Positions 29,833 to 38,529 are shown, numbered from the stretch's first letter. The stretch: 64,000 nucleotides of DNA from Poecilobothrus nobilitatus (GCA_947095535.1 OX352772.1:231317754-231381753), one strand, 5' to 3'. A program made the numbers and translations. Notes: generated by a model not told the origin, from the letters alone.

Positions 29833-31141
29833 TGTTCACGTAGACGTTACGATTTTTATCAATTTCGATATTAGCATCGAATTCTGCAAATACAATACAA
29901 GTTAATGTTGAAGTTAATGGAGAGCTGAGTCTTGCTTCAATCTTTACTACTCCCTGGTTTAATAAACTCTGACATGTATCTGTTCCCGAGCCGTCTGGTG
30001 ATAAATCAAAAGCCAGTATTGTATAACCTTTTGAAAATAATTCTTTTGAAATTTGATGTCCTCTATCAGAATGATGTATACCTGTTCCGCTAAATAATGT
30101 TAAATATGCTCGAGAATTACAAGAATTATTCGGTGTAAAACTTGTTTCAATTGCAGAGTTTGGTGTAGGCACTCCATTCACATATAATTGAAATTGTGTG
30201 AGATTTTGATGGTCGAAATGGTATGGATTTTTTGATCTCTTACCATTGAAGTTTTCATTATTAACCATACAAAATACTAGAGCTTTTGGTATTTGCCCTA
30301 TAAATATATTATCCAATGATATGTTAGATGTGTTAGCTGGAATTGTAAATGTTTTGATTTCACTTCTGGTATAAAAATATTTCGCGTTAGCCTTTTCCAA
30401 TACAGTATTATGTGCTATCAATATACTAGGATTAATTGTTAAATGTTTCATGTATAACGTAGCTTCGAGAATTTTTAAATAGCTTTCATCGGCATCGTTA
30501 AAGAAAATAAAAAAATCCTGTTTTTCTAGGGCTAAAGCAATTCGAATGTCAACATTATTTAAAAGTAATTTAGGAGTATTGAAGAAATCTACATGTAATT
30601 TTCCCATTAATTCTACTACAGTAGAATTGTTGTATGATTTTTGTCTTGATTTAGAACCAGAATTACTAAAATCATTTACATTTGGTTTATCCAATTCCCA
30701 ACCAGATGCTTCCAAATGTGTTTGACTGGAATCTGTACCATAATTTAGTAAAGTAGTTAAGTATGCTTTATAATGGTATAAGGAGTCTGAAGGAGTGATG
30801 TTTTTTCCGTTTAAAGTTACATTACATTGTTTAATTAAAGAGTGTAATAAATTATTTACAACACTGGGCTGCGGAGCTGGTCTTGCTTCAGTTCCGGTTC
30901 CTACTTTATCATTTGCACTCCAAACTGATCCATCTTTTTTTAATATTTGAACTTTAAATTTTATATAGGTGGAGGATAAATCTCGATATGTATCTCCATT
31001 TCCAAGGGAAACAAATTCAATAGTTGACGGTGATGCCTCTAAAGAAGCTAAAGGATTGTATGCTACCTCTTCTGAACGCAAAATACTTGTTTGTACGGGT
31101 AATGACGCAAAAAGATCAAGTTCAGATTTCATACATTCCAT
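29828..31141 (-). CDS. Major capsid protein (double jelly-roll, hexon-like)
   Basis: An intact 437-codon frame from the ATG at 31141 (ECMKSELDLFASLPVQTS). The family is the F54H12.2-like protein of animal Polintons, shown by others to be a double-jelly-roll major capsid protein related to adenovirus hexon. Landmarks: the N-terminal ECMKSELD, CNVTLNGKNITPSDS near residue 115, ELMGKLHVDFF, NTSNISLDNIFIGQ, LFSGTGIHHSDRGHQ and a C-terminal YTILAFDLSPDGSGTD. The gene starts two bases after the basic core-protein gene. The copy 1 homologue is broken. Trimers would form the capsid shell. Confidence 0.95.
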   Translation of the reverse strand: MECMKSELDLFASLPVQTSILRSEEVAYNPLASLEASPSTIEFVSLGNGDTYRDLSSTYIKFKVQILKKDGSVWSANDKVGTGTEARPAPQPSVVNNLLHSLIKQCNVTLNGKNITPSDSLYHYKAYLTTLLNYGTDSSQTHLEASGWELDKPNVNDFSNSGSKSRQKSYNNSTVVELMGKLHVDFFNTPKLLLNNVDIRIALALEKQDFFIFFNDADESYLKILEATLYMKHLTINPSILIAHNTVLEKANAKYFYTRSEIKTFTIPANTSNISLDNIFIGQIPKALVFCMVNNENFNGKRSKNPYHFDHQNLTQFQLYVNGVPTPNSAIETSFTPNNSCNSRAYLTLFSGTGIHHSDRGHQISKELFSKGYTILAFDLSPDGSGTDTCQSLLNQGVVKIEARLSSPLTSTLTCIVFAEFDANIEIDKNRNVYVNI

Positions 31142-31143
31142 TT

Positions 31144-31584
31144 TTAGTTGAATATGTCGGATGTTTTACTTTGCTTTTTTCGTCGTTTCGACTTCAAATG
31201 TGTCTTTTTAGAAACTGTTTGTCTTTTAATAGCTCTTTGTCTTTTTATAGTTCTTTGTCTTCCACCATACATCGAATGCAGTTGGTTAACTACTGATTTC
31301 CGTAAATTTTTTATACCGCCTTTACTTTGATCAATTACAGCTTCTTTTATGTTTGAACCAGATGCTATATCATTAAAAATATTTTTACTTGTGTTTACAG
31401 CCTCTTTTTTAATTAAGTCCCAACCTGATGTAAAAACTGGTTTTAAGTAACGAATTAAACTTCCGAATATATTTCCAAAACCACGACCTTTTTGTATAGC
31501 TGGATAAAATTGTAATAAAGGCCCAATATCGTTGATTCCCCCTCCTACCTGAGAGGAATAATATCTCACGTAAGCTCTTTCCAT
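31144..31584 (-). CDS. Basic Gly-rich core/minor virion protein
   Basis: A 146-codon frame from ATG 31584. The N-terminus (YVRYYSSQVGGGINDIGPLL) and a Gly-rich amphipathic segment (QKGRGFGNIFGSLIRYLKP) precede a strongly basic tail with the near-repeat RTIKRQRAIKRQTVSKK. In Polintons and adintoviruses, proteins of this form lie between penton and hexon and have been likened to adenovirus core or membrane-lytic proteins; the exact role is not settled. The copy 1 homologue is frameshifted. Its coding sequence contains the presumed promoter of the major capsid gene. Confidence 0.75.
   Translation of the reverse strand: MERAYVRYYSSQVGGGINDIGPLLQFYPAIQKGRGFGNIFGSLIRYLKPVFTSGWDLIKKEAVNTSKNIFNDIASGSNIKEAVIDQSKGGIKNLRKSVVNQLHSMYGGRQRTIKRQRAIKRQTVSKKTHLKSKRRKKQSKTSDIFN
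31216..31249 (-). promoter_or_regulatory. Major capsid promoter inside the core-protein gene
   Basis: TATAAAAAG (minus strand, 31241-31249) is followed by ACAGTTT with its A at 31216, 33 bases downstream, giving a leader of 75 nt. It lies within the basic tail codons of the upstream gene. Confidence 0.5.
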
Positions 31585-31587
31585 GTT

Positions 31588-31622
31588 TGATAGGATATCA
31601 TATTTGAGTAGTAGTATTTATA
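31588..31622 (-). promoter_or_regulatory. Core promoter of the basic core-protein gene
   Basis: TATAAATA starts at 31622 on the minus strand, and TCAAAC has its A at 31588, 34 bases downstream and four bases before the ATG. Confidence 0.5.
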
Positions 31623-31636
31623 TTGTTTTTGGGGAA

Positions 31637-32575
31637 TCAATGCTTTTTAAAGTGTAATACAATTTTTGTTGGATAGTAACTGGAAACAAAATTTATTCCA
31701 TCACCGTATTGATTGCAAATTTTAATTGCTATTGTTTCAAAAATATTTTTTTCTATAGGTATGTAATGGACGTTTTTAAATTCAGTATTTGTAGGTATTC
31801 TACAATTTTCTATGTTGATAGCTCTCAACGCCCGAACTTTGCTACTTCCAAAAACAGAAGATTGAACTATATCTGAATAAATCAACACCATTCCATTCAA
31901 TTCATCTTTATTTTTAGCAACAGCTAATTTGAATAGTTCAGGTAATTTTGTTTTGAAATTTTTTATATTTTTTTTCTGTTGAAATAATTCAGTTAATAAT
32001 GTTTTTACATTATAACTCTGATTAACTTTTATATAAAAACTATCTTCATCAAAAGTCTGCGATATTCGAATTAAGTCCCCTCGGTTAGATTCTGACACTT
32101 TTTTAAATGTTACATCATCATAATTTTTAGGATTAGAAATATATGTCAAAACTTCATTAAAAAATTCAGTAAAAACTTGGTTTCGAGTAAATCCGGGATT
32201 AGGAGTTATATTTTTAATAAGCGTTGGCAAAAAATTAAACTTCCAATCATCTAAATGTAATTCCGAATCGTTATATGAATAATATGTGTAGCCTATAGAT
32301 TTGGTTACTTTGATTTTTTCAAGAGGTTTTTCAATGTTTCTTACATAAACATTATACTGTCCAATATTAATAAAAGCACAATTCTCTTTGTTAAATTGTT
32401 CTGTTTGTAGGAAATCGTTCAGATAAATTTCTGAAAGACCAACTTTCCAATTATCATTTCTTAAATCAAAGTGAATAGGTAATTTATTTTCGAATGAAGC
32501 TAAAGTGTTGTCTGGAAACAGTTTTAGATTATCATTACTAAACAATGTTACATAGAAGTCATCTTGACTATCCAT
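31637..32575 (-). CDS. Penton-like minor capsid protein
   Basis: An intact 312-codon frame from ATG 32575. The family is the single-jelly-roll minor capsid (penton) protein of Polintons. Landmarks: DFYVTLFSNDNLKLFPDNTL at the start, ENKLPIHFDLRNDNWKVGLS, GFTRNQVFTEFF and IAIKICNQYGDGINFVSSYY near the end, all shared with copy 1 (530-1462). It would sit at capsid vertices. It lies between the TQT-motif gene and the core-protein gene, with about 40-60 bp spacers that hold promoters. Confidence 0.88.
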   Translation of the reverse strand: MDSQDDFYVTLFSNDNLKLFPDNTLASFENKLPIHFDLRNDNWKVGLSEIYLNDFLQTEQFNKENCAFINIGQYNVYVRNIEKPLEKIKVTKSIGYTYYSYNDSELHLDDWKFNFLPTLIKNITPNPGFTRNQVFTEFFNEVLTYISNPKNYDDVTFKKVSESNRGDLIRISQTFDEDSFYIKVNQSYNVKTLLTELFQQKKNIKNFKTKLPELFKLAVAKNKDELNGMVLIYSDIVQSSVFGSSKVRALRAINIENCRIPTNTEFKNVHYIPIEKNIFETIAIKICNQYGDGINFVSSYYPTKIVLHFKKH

Positions 32576-32585
32576 CTTTGTTAAC

Positions 32586-32619
32586 TTCTTCTAAAACATA
32601 AAATGTTGTACTATTTATA
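32586..32619 (-). promoter_or_regulatory. Penton gene promoter (weak initiator)
   Basis: TATAAATA (minus, 32612-32619) overlaps the end of the TQT-motif gene. AGTT, with its A at 32586, lies 33 bases downstream and eleven bases before the ATG. Confidence 0.45.
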
Positions 32620-33318
32620 TGTTGTCCACTCCGGTGTTGATGAAGTTCTTAGTTTTGGACTTCTTAGTAAAGGTTTTAGTTTTCGTTTTTTTGTTTCAGG
32701 AAACTGTGAAAGTATAGTTGAGGAAATTGAACTACCAGCCGATCTTAGTGTCTTCTTTTTTTCAGGAGATGGTACAGCAACGGTAATTACATCACCACTT
32801 GGTGTTTCAAACATTCGATAATCAGAGCTTAGAGATGGTCTTTCGACTAATTTTTCATCTTTCAACATTTCAGTTTGAGCTAATTTTTTAAATGAATTTT
32901 CATCATCTAAATTGTAATTTGTTAAATCAACATCCATATTTGAATGTTCTTTTTTAGGGTCATATTCAAACACATCATCAGTAACTAATGGTAAAAATTT
33001 AGTTTGTGTTGACGTTGATTTGTATTTAGGTAATTCAGTTTCTGTATATGCATTTCGCTTAGAAAAGAATTTTGTTTGAGTACCTGTATTAAATGTAACA
33101 TTATTTAACTTTTCTGGTAATTTTTTTGTATGCCTTTTGTTAATTCCGTATTTAATGAGATTTTGACGATATAAATACCATTTTTGCAATGGTTTTAATT
33201 TTTTATCATATAAAACTTTTTTCATTTTTTGATCCAATAAATCTAAGTTTTTATCATCTTGAAATAATTTGCTAAATTTTGAAAATATTTCTGGTGACAT
33301 AACAATCATTCGCTGCAT
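32611..33318 (-). CDS. TQT-motif (LC8-type) Polinton protein, 235 aa
   Basis: An intact frame from ATG 33318, which shares one base with the TAA of the preceding gene (TAATG). The N-terminal part is helical (residues 1-60; PLQKWYLYRQNLIKYG). Next come TQT at 80-82, TET at 92-94 and TQT at 104-106, exactly 12 residues apart, then an acidic stretch (DDVFEYDPKKEHSNMDVDL), the conserved MFETPSGDVITVA block, and a basic Ser-rich tail. TQT arrays at this spacing are the signature of multivalent LC8 ligands in other systems. Copy 1 (3-521) keeps the spacing. The role in the virion or infected cell is unknown. Confidence 0.72.
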   Translation of the reverse strand: MQRMIVMSPEIFSKFSKLFQDDKNLDLLDQKMKKVLYDKKLKPLQKWYLYRQNLIKYGINKRHTKKLPEKLNNVTFNTGTQTKFFSKRNAYTETELPKYKSTSTQTKFLPLVTDDVFEYDPKKEHSNMDVDLTNYNLDDENSFKKLAQTEMLKDEKLVERPSLSSDYRMFETPSGDVITVAVPSPEKKKTLRSAGSSISSTILSQFPETKKRKLKPLLRSPKLRTSSTPEWTTYK

Positions 33319-33650
33319 TATGTCTTACTGAGAAGTTTTCCTATTATACCAGATAATATAGTACCAATTAATGTAGGTAAAAATCCTCCATGTTGAATTA
33401 ACATTTTTCGTTTAGCTTTTATACCTTTTTGTGGACACGCTAAGAGTCTTAATTGTTTTTTATATTTTTTTAGTTTTGTTTTTTGTGATGGTGATATTTT
33501 ATTGTTCCCGTTTAACACATTAATTGCAATTTCAGCAATAGTTTTTATTATATCATCATCACAATATTTTAGAATATTTTTACGAAAATTCTTGTTGTTG
33601 CATTTTTCTAGTACATGTAACATATGTCGGTTTTTCTTCAACCGTTTCAT
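33318..33650 (-). CDS. Conserved small Polinton protein with hydrophobic C-terminus, 110 aa
   Basis: A frame from ATG 33650 that overlaps the ATPase gene end by 71 bp and ends one base into the next ATG. The N-terminal half is basic and helical, with a DDDIIKTIAEIAINVLNGN segment, then LKKYKKQLRLLA, and finally a Gly-containing hydrophobic helix (GGFLPTLIGTILSGIIGKLL). Proteins with this end are common beside the ATPase in animal Polintons. The last segment could be a membrane-active or capsid-anchoring helix. Function unproven. Confidence 0.7.
   Translation of the reverse strand: MKRLKKNRHMLHVLEKCNNKNFRKNILKYCDDDIIKTIAEIAINVLNGNNKISPSQKTKLKKYKKQLRLLACPQKGIKAKRKMLIQHGGFLPTLIGTILSGIIGKLLSKT
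33329..33360 (-). promoter_or_regulatory. Possible promoter of the TQT-motif gene
   Basis: TATATTAT starts at 33360 on the minus strand, and a consensus TCAGTA initiator has its A at 33329, 31 bases downstream. It lies within the end of the 110-aa gene, eleven bases before the ATG. Confidence 0.5.
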
Positions 33651-34293
33651 ATTTTAAGCAATTGTTTAAATCTTTGGTAGCACAAAAACAAACGCAATAT
33701 TCCTCTGAGAATATGTTGGTTCTAATTCGAAACAAATCGCTAATGTCTTGTGTTAAATCTAATACAATATAACCATGTGGGTTTGATGTTGATTCATTAT
33801 ATACCCCCAGGAAGCCTTTTATATTTTCCGGATATAGTTGTCTAGCTAGAGGAAAAATCTGTGATTTATCTCGAGGGTTTTTAAAAAGTACCAAATATTT
33901 ACAATTTAATGAAATATCTCGTGAGAATTTCCCCTGATGAAAAATGTTTTGCGTTAATAATATAATAGACAAATTACGGTGGTGCGAACCTTTAGTAAAA
34001 AGTTCACATACTTGTTTGTTTGCTGAATCTAACATTAAATCATCTAAAACAATTAAAGTAGGTTTATTTTCATTTTCACTAAGCTTTTCCGGAATGCCGG
34101 CATAAAAATCTATATCAGGGAAATCTATATTTCTTGGAACTGCAGAAATTTCTGGGTTACACCATTTTATTTTTTCAATTTTGGGATGTATCAATCTAGT
34201 AATATTTTTGATCAAGTTGCAAACAAATGTTGTTTTCCCACATCCAGATGGTCCCGCCACCATCATTGTAAATGGATGATTAAAATATATCAT
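33580..34293 (-). CDS. FtsK/HerA-type DNA-packaging ATPase
   Basis: An intact 237-codon frame from ATG 34293. Walker A is GPSGCGKT at residues 14-21, and Walker B is TLIVLDD at 79-85. A conserved LLTQNIFHQG follows, with Gln at the usual sensor position. This is the A32-like packaging ATPase of Polintons, expected to pump DNA into the capsid. The C-terminal segment (CVCFCATKDLNNC) is Cys-rich. The gene is divergent from the 98-aa/integrase pair, with which it shares a TATA region. Confidence 0.93.
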   Translation of the reverse strand: MIYFNHPFTMMVAGPSGCGKTTFVCNLIKNITRLIHPKIEKIKWCNPEISAVPRNIDFPDIDFYAGIPEKLSENENKPTLIVLDDLMLDSANKQVCELFTKGSHHRNLSIILLTQNIFHQGKFSRDISLNCKYLVLFKNPRDKSQIFPLARQLYPENIKGFLGVYNESTSNPHGYIVLDLTQDISDLFRIRTNIFSEEYCVCFCATKDLNNCLKYETVEEKPTYVTCTRKMQQQEFS

Positions 34294-34318
34294 TATTGGT
34301 TCGCGTTTTAAAAGTCAT

Positions 34319-34381
34319 TGAAAGGTAATTAGATTTGCTCTTCAAATATATAAAAGCAAAAACGTGTATAACTTATTCTCA
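34319..34381. promoter_or_regulatory. Divergent promoter with a shared TATA
   Basis: AAATATATAAAAG (34344-34356) reads TATATATTT on the minus strand and TATAAAAG on the plus strand. TCAATG has its A at 34319 (minus), and TCAATT has its A at 34381 (plus), lying 33 and 32 bases from the respective TATA starts. It would serve the ATPase and 98-aa genes. Confidence 0.6.
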
Positions 34382-34390
34382 ATTTAAAAG

Positions 34391-34687
34391 ATGGAGGTAA
34401 AAGAAGTGGAAGAGTTTTTAAAATCATATTCCTCTGTGTTATTAAATGAGCATAAACAACGTATTTTTCACATGTATAAATACATTAAAGAATTTTCAAT
34501 AACAGAAAAATTTACGTCAATATACGGAACTCATTTTGCTCTTTGTCCTTGGGCTTACGACAACTCGTCATCTGGACCGGATACATGTAACTGTTGCTCT
34601 ATAGAAAATTATAAAATAGAATTGGAAAATCTGATTAAATGGTACAAGTATAATGTCACGGGCACAAATAGTATCGGAAATACATAG
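34391..34687 (+). CDS. Hypothetical 98-aa Polinton protein upstream of integrase
   Basis: An ATG-started frame ten bases after the predicted transcription start. It overlaps the integrase ATG by 35 bp. The N-terminal half is helical and acidic (EVKEVEEFLKSY, HKQRIFHMYKYIKEF). A Cys cluster follows (LCPW then CNCC) that might bind zinc. I do not recognise the family. No homologue is seen before the copy 1 integrase. Its close coupling suggests co-expression with integrase from the same transcript. Confidence 0.55.
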   Translation: MEVKEVEEFLKSYSSVLLNEHKQRIFHMYKYIKEFSITEKFTSIYGTHFALCPWAYDNSSSGPDTCNCCSIENYKIELENLIKWYKYNVTGTNSIGNT

Positions 34688-35574
34688 ACCAGCCAGACGA
34701 AACTTTCGTCGAAGAAAATTTAATCAGAAAGGTTTAAACGATACATGGCAAATTGATTTAGTAGAAATGATTCCATATGCAAAGTATAACAAAGGAAATA
34801 AATATTTATTAATTGTAATAGACATCTTTTCGAAATATGCTTATGCTGAACCAATTAAAACTAAAAATGCTAATAACGTTTTACTTGGTATGCAAAACAT
34901 TTTCAAACGTGCTGGAACACTCCCAAAAAATATTCAATCTGATCAAGGTAAAGAATTTTTTAACAAAGAATTTAGAAAACTTATGGAAAGAAAAAAAATT
35001 AATCATTATCATACATATTCTGAAATGAAAGCATCCATAGTAGAACGTTTTAACCGTACTTTAAAAAATTCAATGTGGAAACAGTTTAGTTTTCAGGGTA
35101 ATTATAAATGGATATCTATTTTACCCTCACTCATTGAGAAATACAACTCAACATATCATCGGACAATTAAACTTCAACCTAAAAAAGTTACAAAAGCAAA
35201 CGAGAAATATATTTTGAAGAACATTTACATGCAACCGAAAATTTTATCAGAAAGCAAAATATAAAGTTGGAGATTATGTACGCATAAGTAAATACAAAAG
35301 AAACTTTGCAAAAGGTTATCAACCAAACTGGTCAACAGAAATATTTACAATTAAAGAAGTAAAACGCACAGATCCAATTACTTACAACTTACTTGATTAT
35401 ACAAAAACACCGATTTCAGGTTCTTTTTACGAGTATGAACTTACTCGCGTCAAAAATCCTGACACTTTTCTTGTTGAAAAAATATTGAAAAGAAAAGGAA
35501 ATCAGGTTTTTGTTAAATGGTTAGGTTTTGATAAAGATCACAATTCTTGGGTAAATAAAAACGATATTATATGA
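34653..35574 (+). CDS. Polinton retrovirus-like integrase with chromodomain, one frameshift
   Basis: The frame starts at ATG 34653 (SRAQIVSEIHRPARRNF) and shows the rve-type catalytic triad D35 (WQIDLVEM), D97 (QSDQGKEF) and E131 (SIVERFNRT). It runs to a stop at 35262-35264. A +1 shift at about 35235 restores homology (AKYKVGDYVRISKYK, PNWSTEIF), leading to a chromodomain (VEKILKRKGN, FVKWLGFD, SWVNKND) and a stop at 35574. It inserts the element; the chromodomain may guide targeting. The frameshift could be a true lesion, a sequence error or, less likely, programmed. It sits at the opposite end of the element from PolB. Confidence 0.92.
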
Positions 35575-35597
35575 AACTAATTTGCTTTTTTATTTTT

Positions 35598-35639
<42 letters not shown>

Positions 35640-36044
35640 CATTTATAGCTAGCCATAACTCACTTCAAATTTGCAATGTAAAAATACTAATAGTTGACGT
35701 TTATTTATTCGCAAAATACAAAGTAGTTAATATAATAATTCAATTAACATTAACATAAATTCATATCAAACACCTGCATTTTTTCTTTAAAAATTTTTTC
35801 TGCAACACAATAAATCTATTTGATTTTATAATGCTTTAATTTGTATCTACAATAACAGAAAATTTAATTTACTTATACAAAGTAGCAAAAAATTTAAGAA
35901 TAACTGACTTTTTTATTTGCAAAATACAAAGTAGTTAATATAATAAATCAATTAACATTAACATAAATTTTTCTCAAACACCTGGATTTTTTCTTTAAAA
36001 ATTTTTTCTGCAATAAACACAACAATTAATCAATAAATACATTT
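35575..36044. repeat. AT-rich region inside right TIR with poly-T and a direct repeat
   Basis: A run of 37 T lies at 35600-35636. A block around GCAAAATACAAAGTAGTTAA and AACACCTG is repeated (about 35710-35830 and 35920-36040). No gene is seen. Confidence 0.7.
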
Positions 36045-36595
36045 TTTTTAAATTACTTTAAAAATAAGATACAATATCAAGGTCAATATCTGCATTTTAT
36101 TTATCTCATAAATAACAACTGCATTCTTGTGTTAAAATAACTGATTGACCGTGAAAGCTTTTTATTAAAAAATAAAATAAATTCTTATTATTTACAATAA
36201 TCTATGTTACTATATACTATCACAACAAGATCATTGCACTTACTTGTATTATTTACAAAAGCTTTTTCCGGAAACTAATCATGCAACCGGTAGAAATACT
36301 ACACACCTGTTTAGGTCATTGCACTATCTACTTGTTCCACATTATCTAGTTGACCTTCTATATTATTTACAAACACTTTTCCGGAAACTAATTATGCAAA
36401 CGCCAATCACGACATCTAATTTGCTACCTGTTTTTTTACACTACAACATTCCTTAAAAAAGCTCTCAACAACAAAGTAAACGCCCAAGGTCATTGACCTA
36501 ATTTGCATAATTATTTTCCCATGCCAAAGCGCTACTATTACTTTGACCTAATTTGCATAATTATTTTCCCATGCCAAAGCGCTACTATTACTACT
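36045..36595. repeat. Right terminal inverted repeat
   Basis: 36303-36595 is the exact reverse complement of 20346-20638. The inner part matches the left arm with indels. The two 50-bp origin-like units lie at 36493-36542 and 36543-36592, with ATTTGCAT at 36501-36508 and 36551-36558. Confidence 0.9.
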
Positions 36596-36601
36596 TACAA
36601 C
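36596..36601. repeat. Target site duplication, right (TACAAC)
   Basis: Identical to 20340-20345. The array sequence resumes directly after it (CTAACTTAAAACC). Confidence 0.95.
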
Positions 36602-37500
36602 CTAACTTAAAACCTCAACCAAAATAAATGTTTGGCTTATAGTAACCAAGATAACAACTGACTTACTTTTTACATTACTGACTTACTGACTTACATTAAT
36701 AACTTACTTTTTAACATGTAGAGGTTCGACAGAAACTATTTTATTGAGAAGTGGTAGGTTTAATCTGTTTATGCGAAAAGGTAAATTTAAATGATCATTA
36801 CCTTCTAGTTGAATATCTTTTTTGGAGACTGATAGAATGTTAGCTGTTTCGTCAAACAAGTGAAGGATATTTTCAAAACCCTTGTAAAAATTCAGGTTTT
36901 CAGTAAGTTCATTTAGTTTATCGTTTATTACAGCGAAATTAATGTTTAATTATAGTTGAGTTTCATTAAAGTTTTTAATTAGACTGTTGATAACAGATGT
37001 ATGCATTTCAGAAATGTAATATAAATTTTTCGATATTCTGTAGTGCCAAATCAATACGTTCAGCATCCTCAGAATCCATAATACCAAATATAATGTTTTG
37101 AATTTTGCCTAGACCATTAAATAGTCCTCTTTTTACTTTCGATCCATTATTTGATTTATAAAGTTGTTCAATTATTACATTATTTATTTTTATTTCATTA
37201 AATAATTTTAAAGTTAAAGTTAAAGTGACTTTAAAACGGTCCAAAGGAAATAGTGTTAATGTTTTCTTACAAAGATGTTTTAGCGTGTTAATATTGGATT
37301 CTATAGTTAATATGTCTTGTTCGAAAGATGTGTGATTTAGAAAAATAGGAATTTCCAATTAGCCAAGGAATTTTGTAATTTTCCAATCTGTACAGAATAA
37401 ATACCTGGTTGAGAGATAGTTCTATGGTCGCCGATACATAATGATTGAATTAATAGTAGAATTATTATAATCATAATGGAACAGCACAATATTTTCTGGA
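36602..37500 (-). pseudogene. Errantivirus-like env (F-like), third array unit
   Basis: This continues array unit 3 to the right of the Polinton. The longest frame (37008-37358) joins the N-terminal helical region (EIPIFLNHTSFEQDILTIES) to the cleavage-type and fusion-peptide-like segment and its acidic end. It is longer here than in units 1 and 2 because a small insertion restores the frame. The signal-peptide part lies upstream in another frame near 37380-37480, and the C-terminal part is broken. Not functional as it stands. Confidence 0.75.
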
Positions 37501-37539
37501 AAAAAAATTAGTATAAAAAAAACATAAATGATTTATGAA

Positions 37540-38529
37540 ATATAAGATTTTAATAAATTGTTATGGACAAGTTTTTCTTTCCGTCCAATTTTAATAATAG
37601 AGTTAACTGGTGACTTTATTTCGATCATTTCATACGGGTCATTATAAGGTTGGGTAAGTTTTTATTGGTTCTATGCCTAATTTCTAATAGAACTTTATCG
37701 AACATTGAATTTCCTTTTTTGCCTTTTGGTCATAGTGTAATTTTGAATTTTCTTTAGCCGCTATGTGGCTTTGACGGACTTTCGCATAACCATTTTGTAA
37801 AAGATTTTTTAACTCACTCACGTAATTTTCATAATTATATATTGATTCTGCGACTCGAGTTAACGACGAAGGGATTTCCGCTTGAAATCCAAATAATACT
37901 TCGTAAGATGAAAACCCAGTCGCAGTACGGGGTGCTGTATTATAACAAAACGAATAATATTCTAATAAGATGTCCCAACCTGGATTGCCGTTTACGTAAG
38001 TTTTGTCGGTAATATAACTGCGAAATCAACGCATATAATCGCCTAAACTTCTATGCGTTCGTTCAAGTGACCCATTTGACTCAGGATGGTAGGGACTTGT
38101 TTGGATTTTCTTTATTTTCAATAATTTACAAGTATTTTGAAATAAATCGCTTAAAAATTTTGAACCTTGGTCGGTAAGCAATATTTTTGGTATTCCAAAT
38201 ACGCATACGATTTTACGTACATAAACATCGGATATTGTGGATGCTTCTGTATTTGGAATAGGTATAGCTTGAATAAAACGGGTTAAATCGTCTTGAAAAG
38301 TTAGAATATAAGTATTTCCATAATACGAGTTATGCATGGGTCCCAATATATCCAGTGCCACTCTGTCAAAAGGTTTTTTAGAAGTTGTAATTTTTAAACA
38401 TGTTTTATTCTTTTGATAGGTGTTACAAGAGCCAATATAATCTTTTATAATATCTTTGAACATTCCTTTCCATTTATATTTGTTTTTAAGTCTGTGAATT
38501 ATCCTAGCTATACCTTGATGGCCCCCCAA
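37540..38529 (-). pseudogene. Errantivirus-like Gypsy integrase, nearly full
   Basis: The minus-strand frame 38529-38026 contains a zinc-finger region (GGHQGIARIIHRLKNKYKWK, with the last Cys of HHCC replaced in CNTYQK) and an intact catalytic triad: Asp in VALDILGP, Asp in LLTDQGSKF, Glu in ESNGSLERTHRS. A TGA after GDYMR is followed in the same frame by NTAPRTATGFSSYEVLFG and the C-terminal region, which later shifts frame. Order relative to env (pol then env on the minus strand) fits an env-bearing Gypsy element of insects. It lacks LTRs here. Confidence 0.82.

Larger units (their letters stand above)
20346..36595. mobile_element. Complete Polinton/Maverick element, copy 2 (16,250 bp)
   Basis: The element starts AGTAGTAATAG, ends with the reverse complement, and is flanked by TACAAC on both sides. 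It carries PolB, integrase, packaging ATPase, adenain-like protease, major capsid and penton genes plus nine accessory or structural ORFs. Length and gene set match autonomous Polintons and adintoviruses. The outermost 293 bp of the two TIRs are identical by eye, and only one stop (PolB) and one frameshift (integrase) are seen, so insertion looks recent. Confidence 0.97.
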
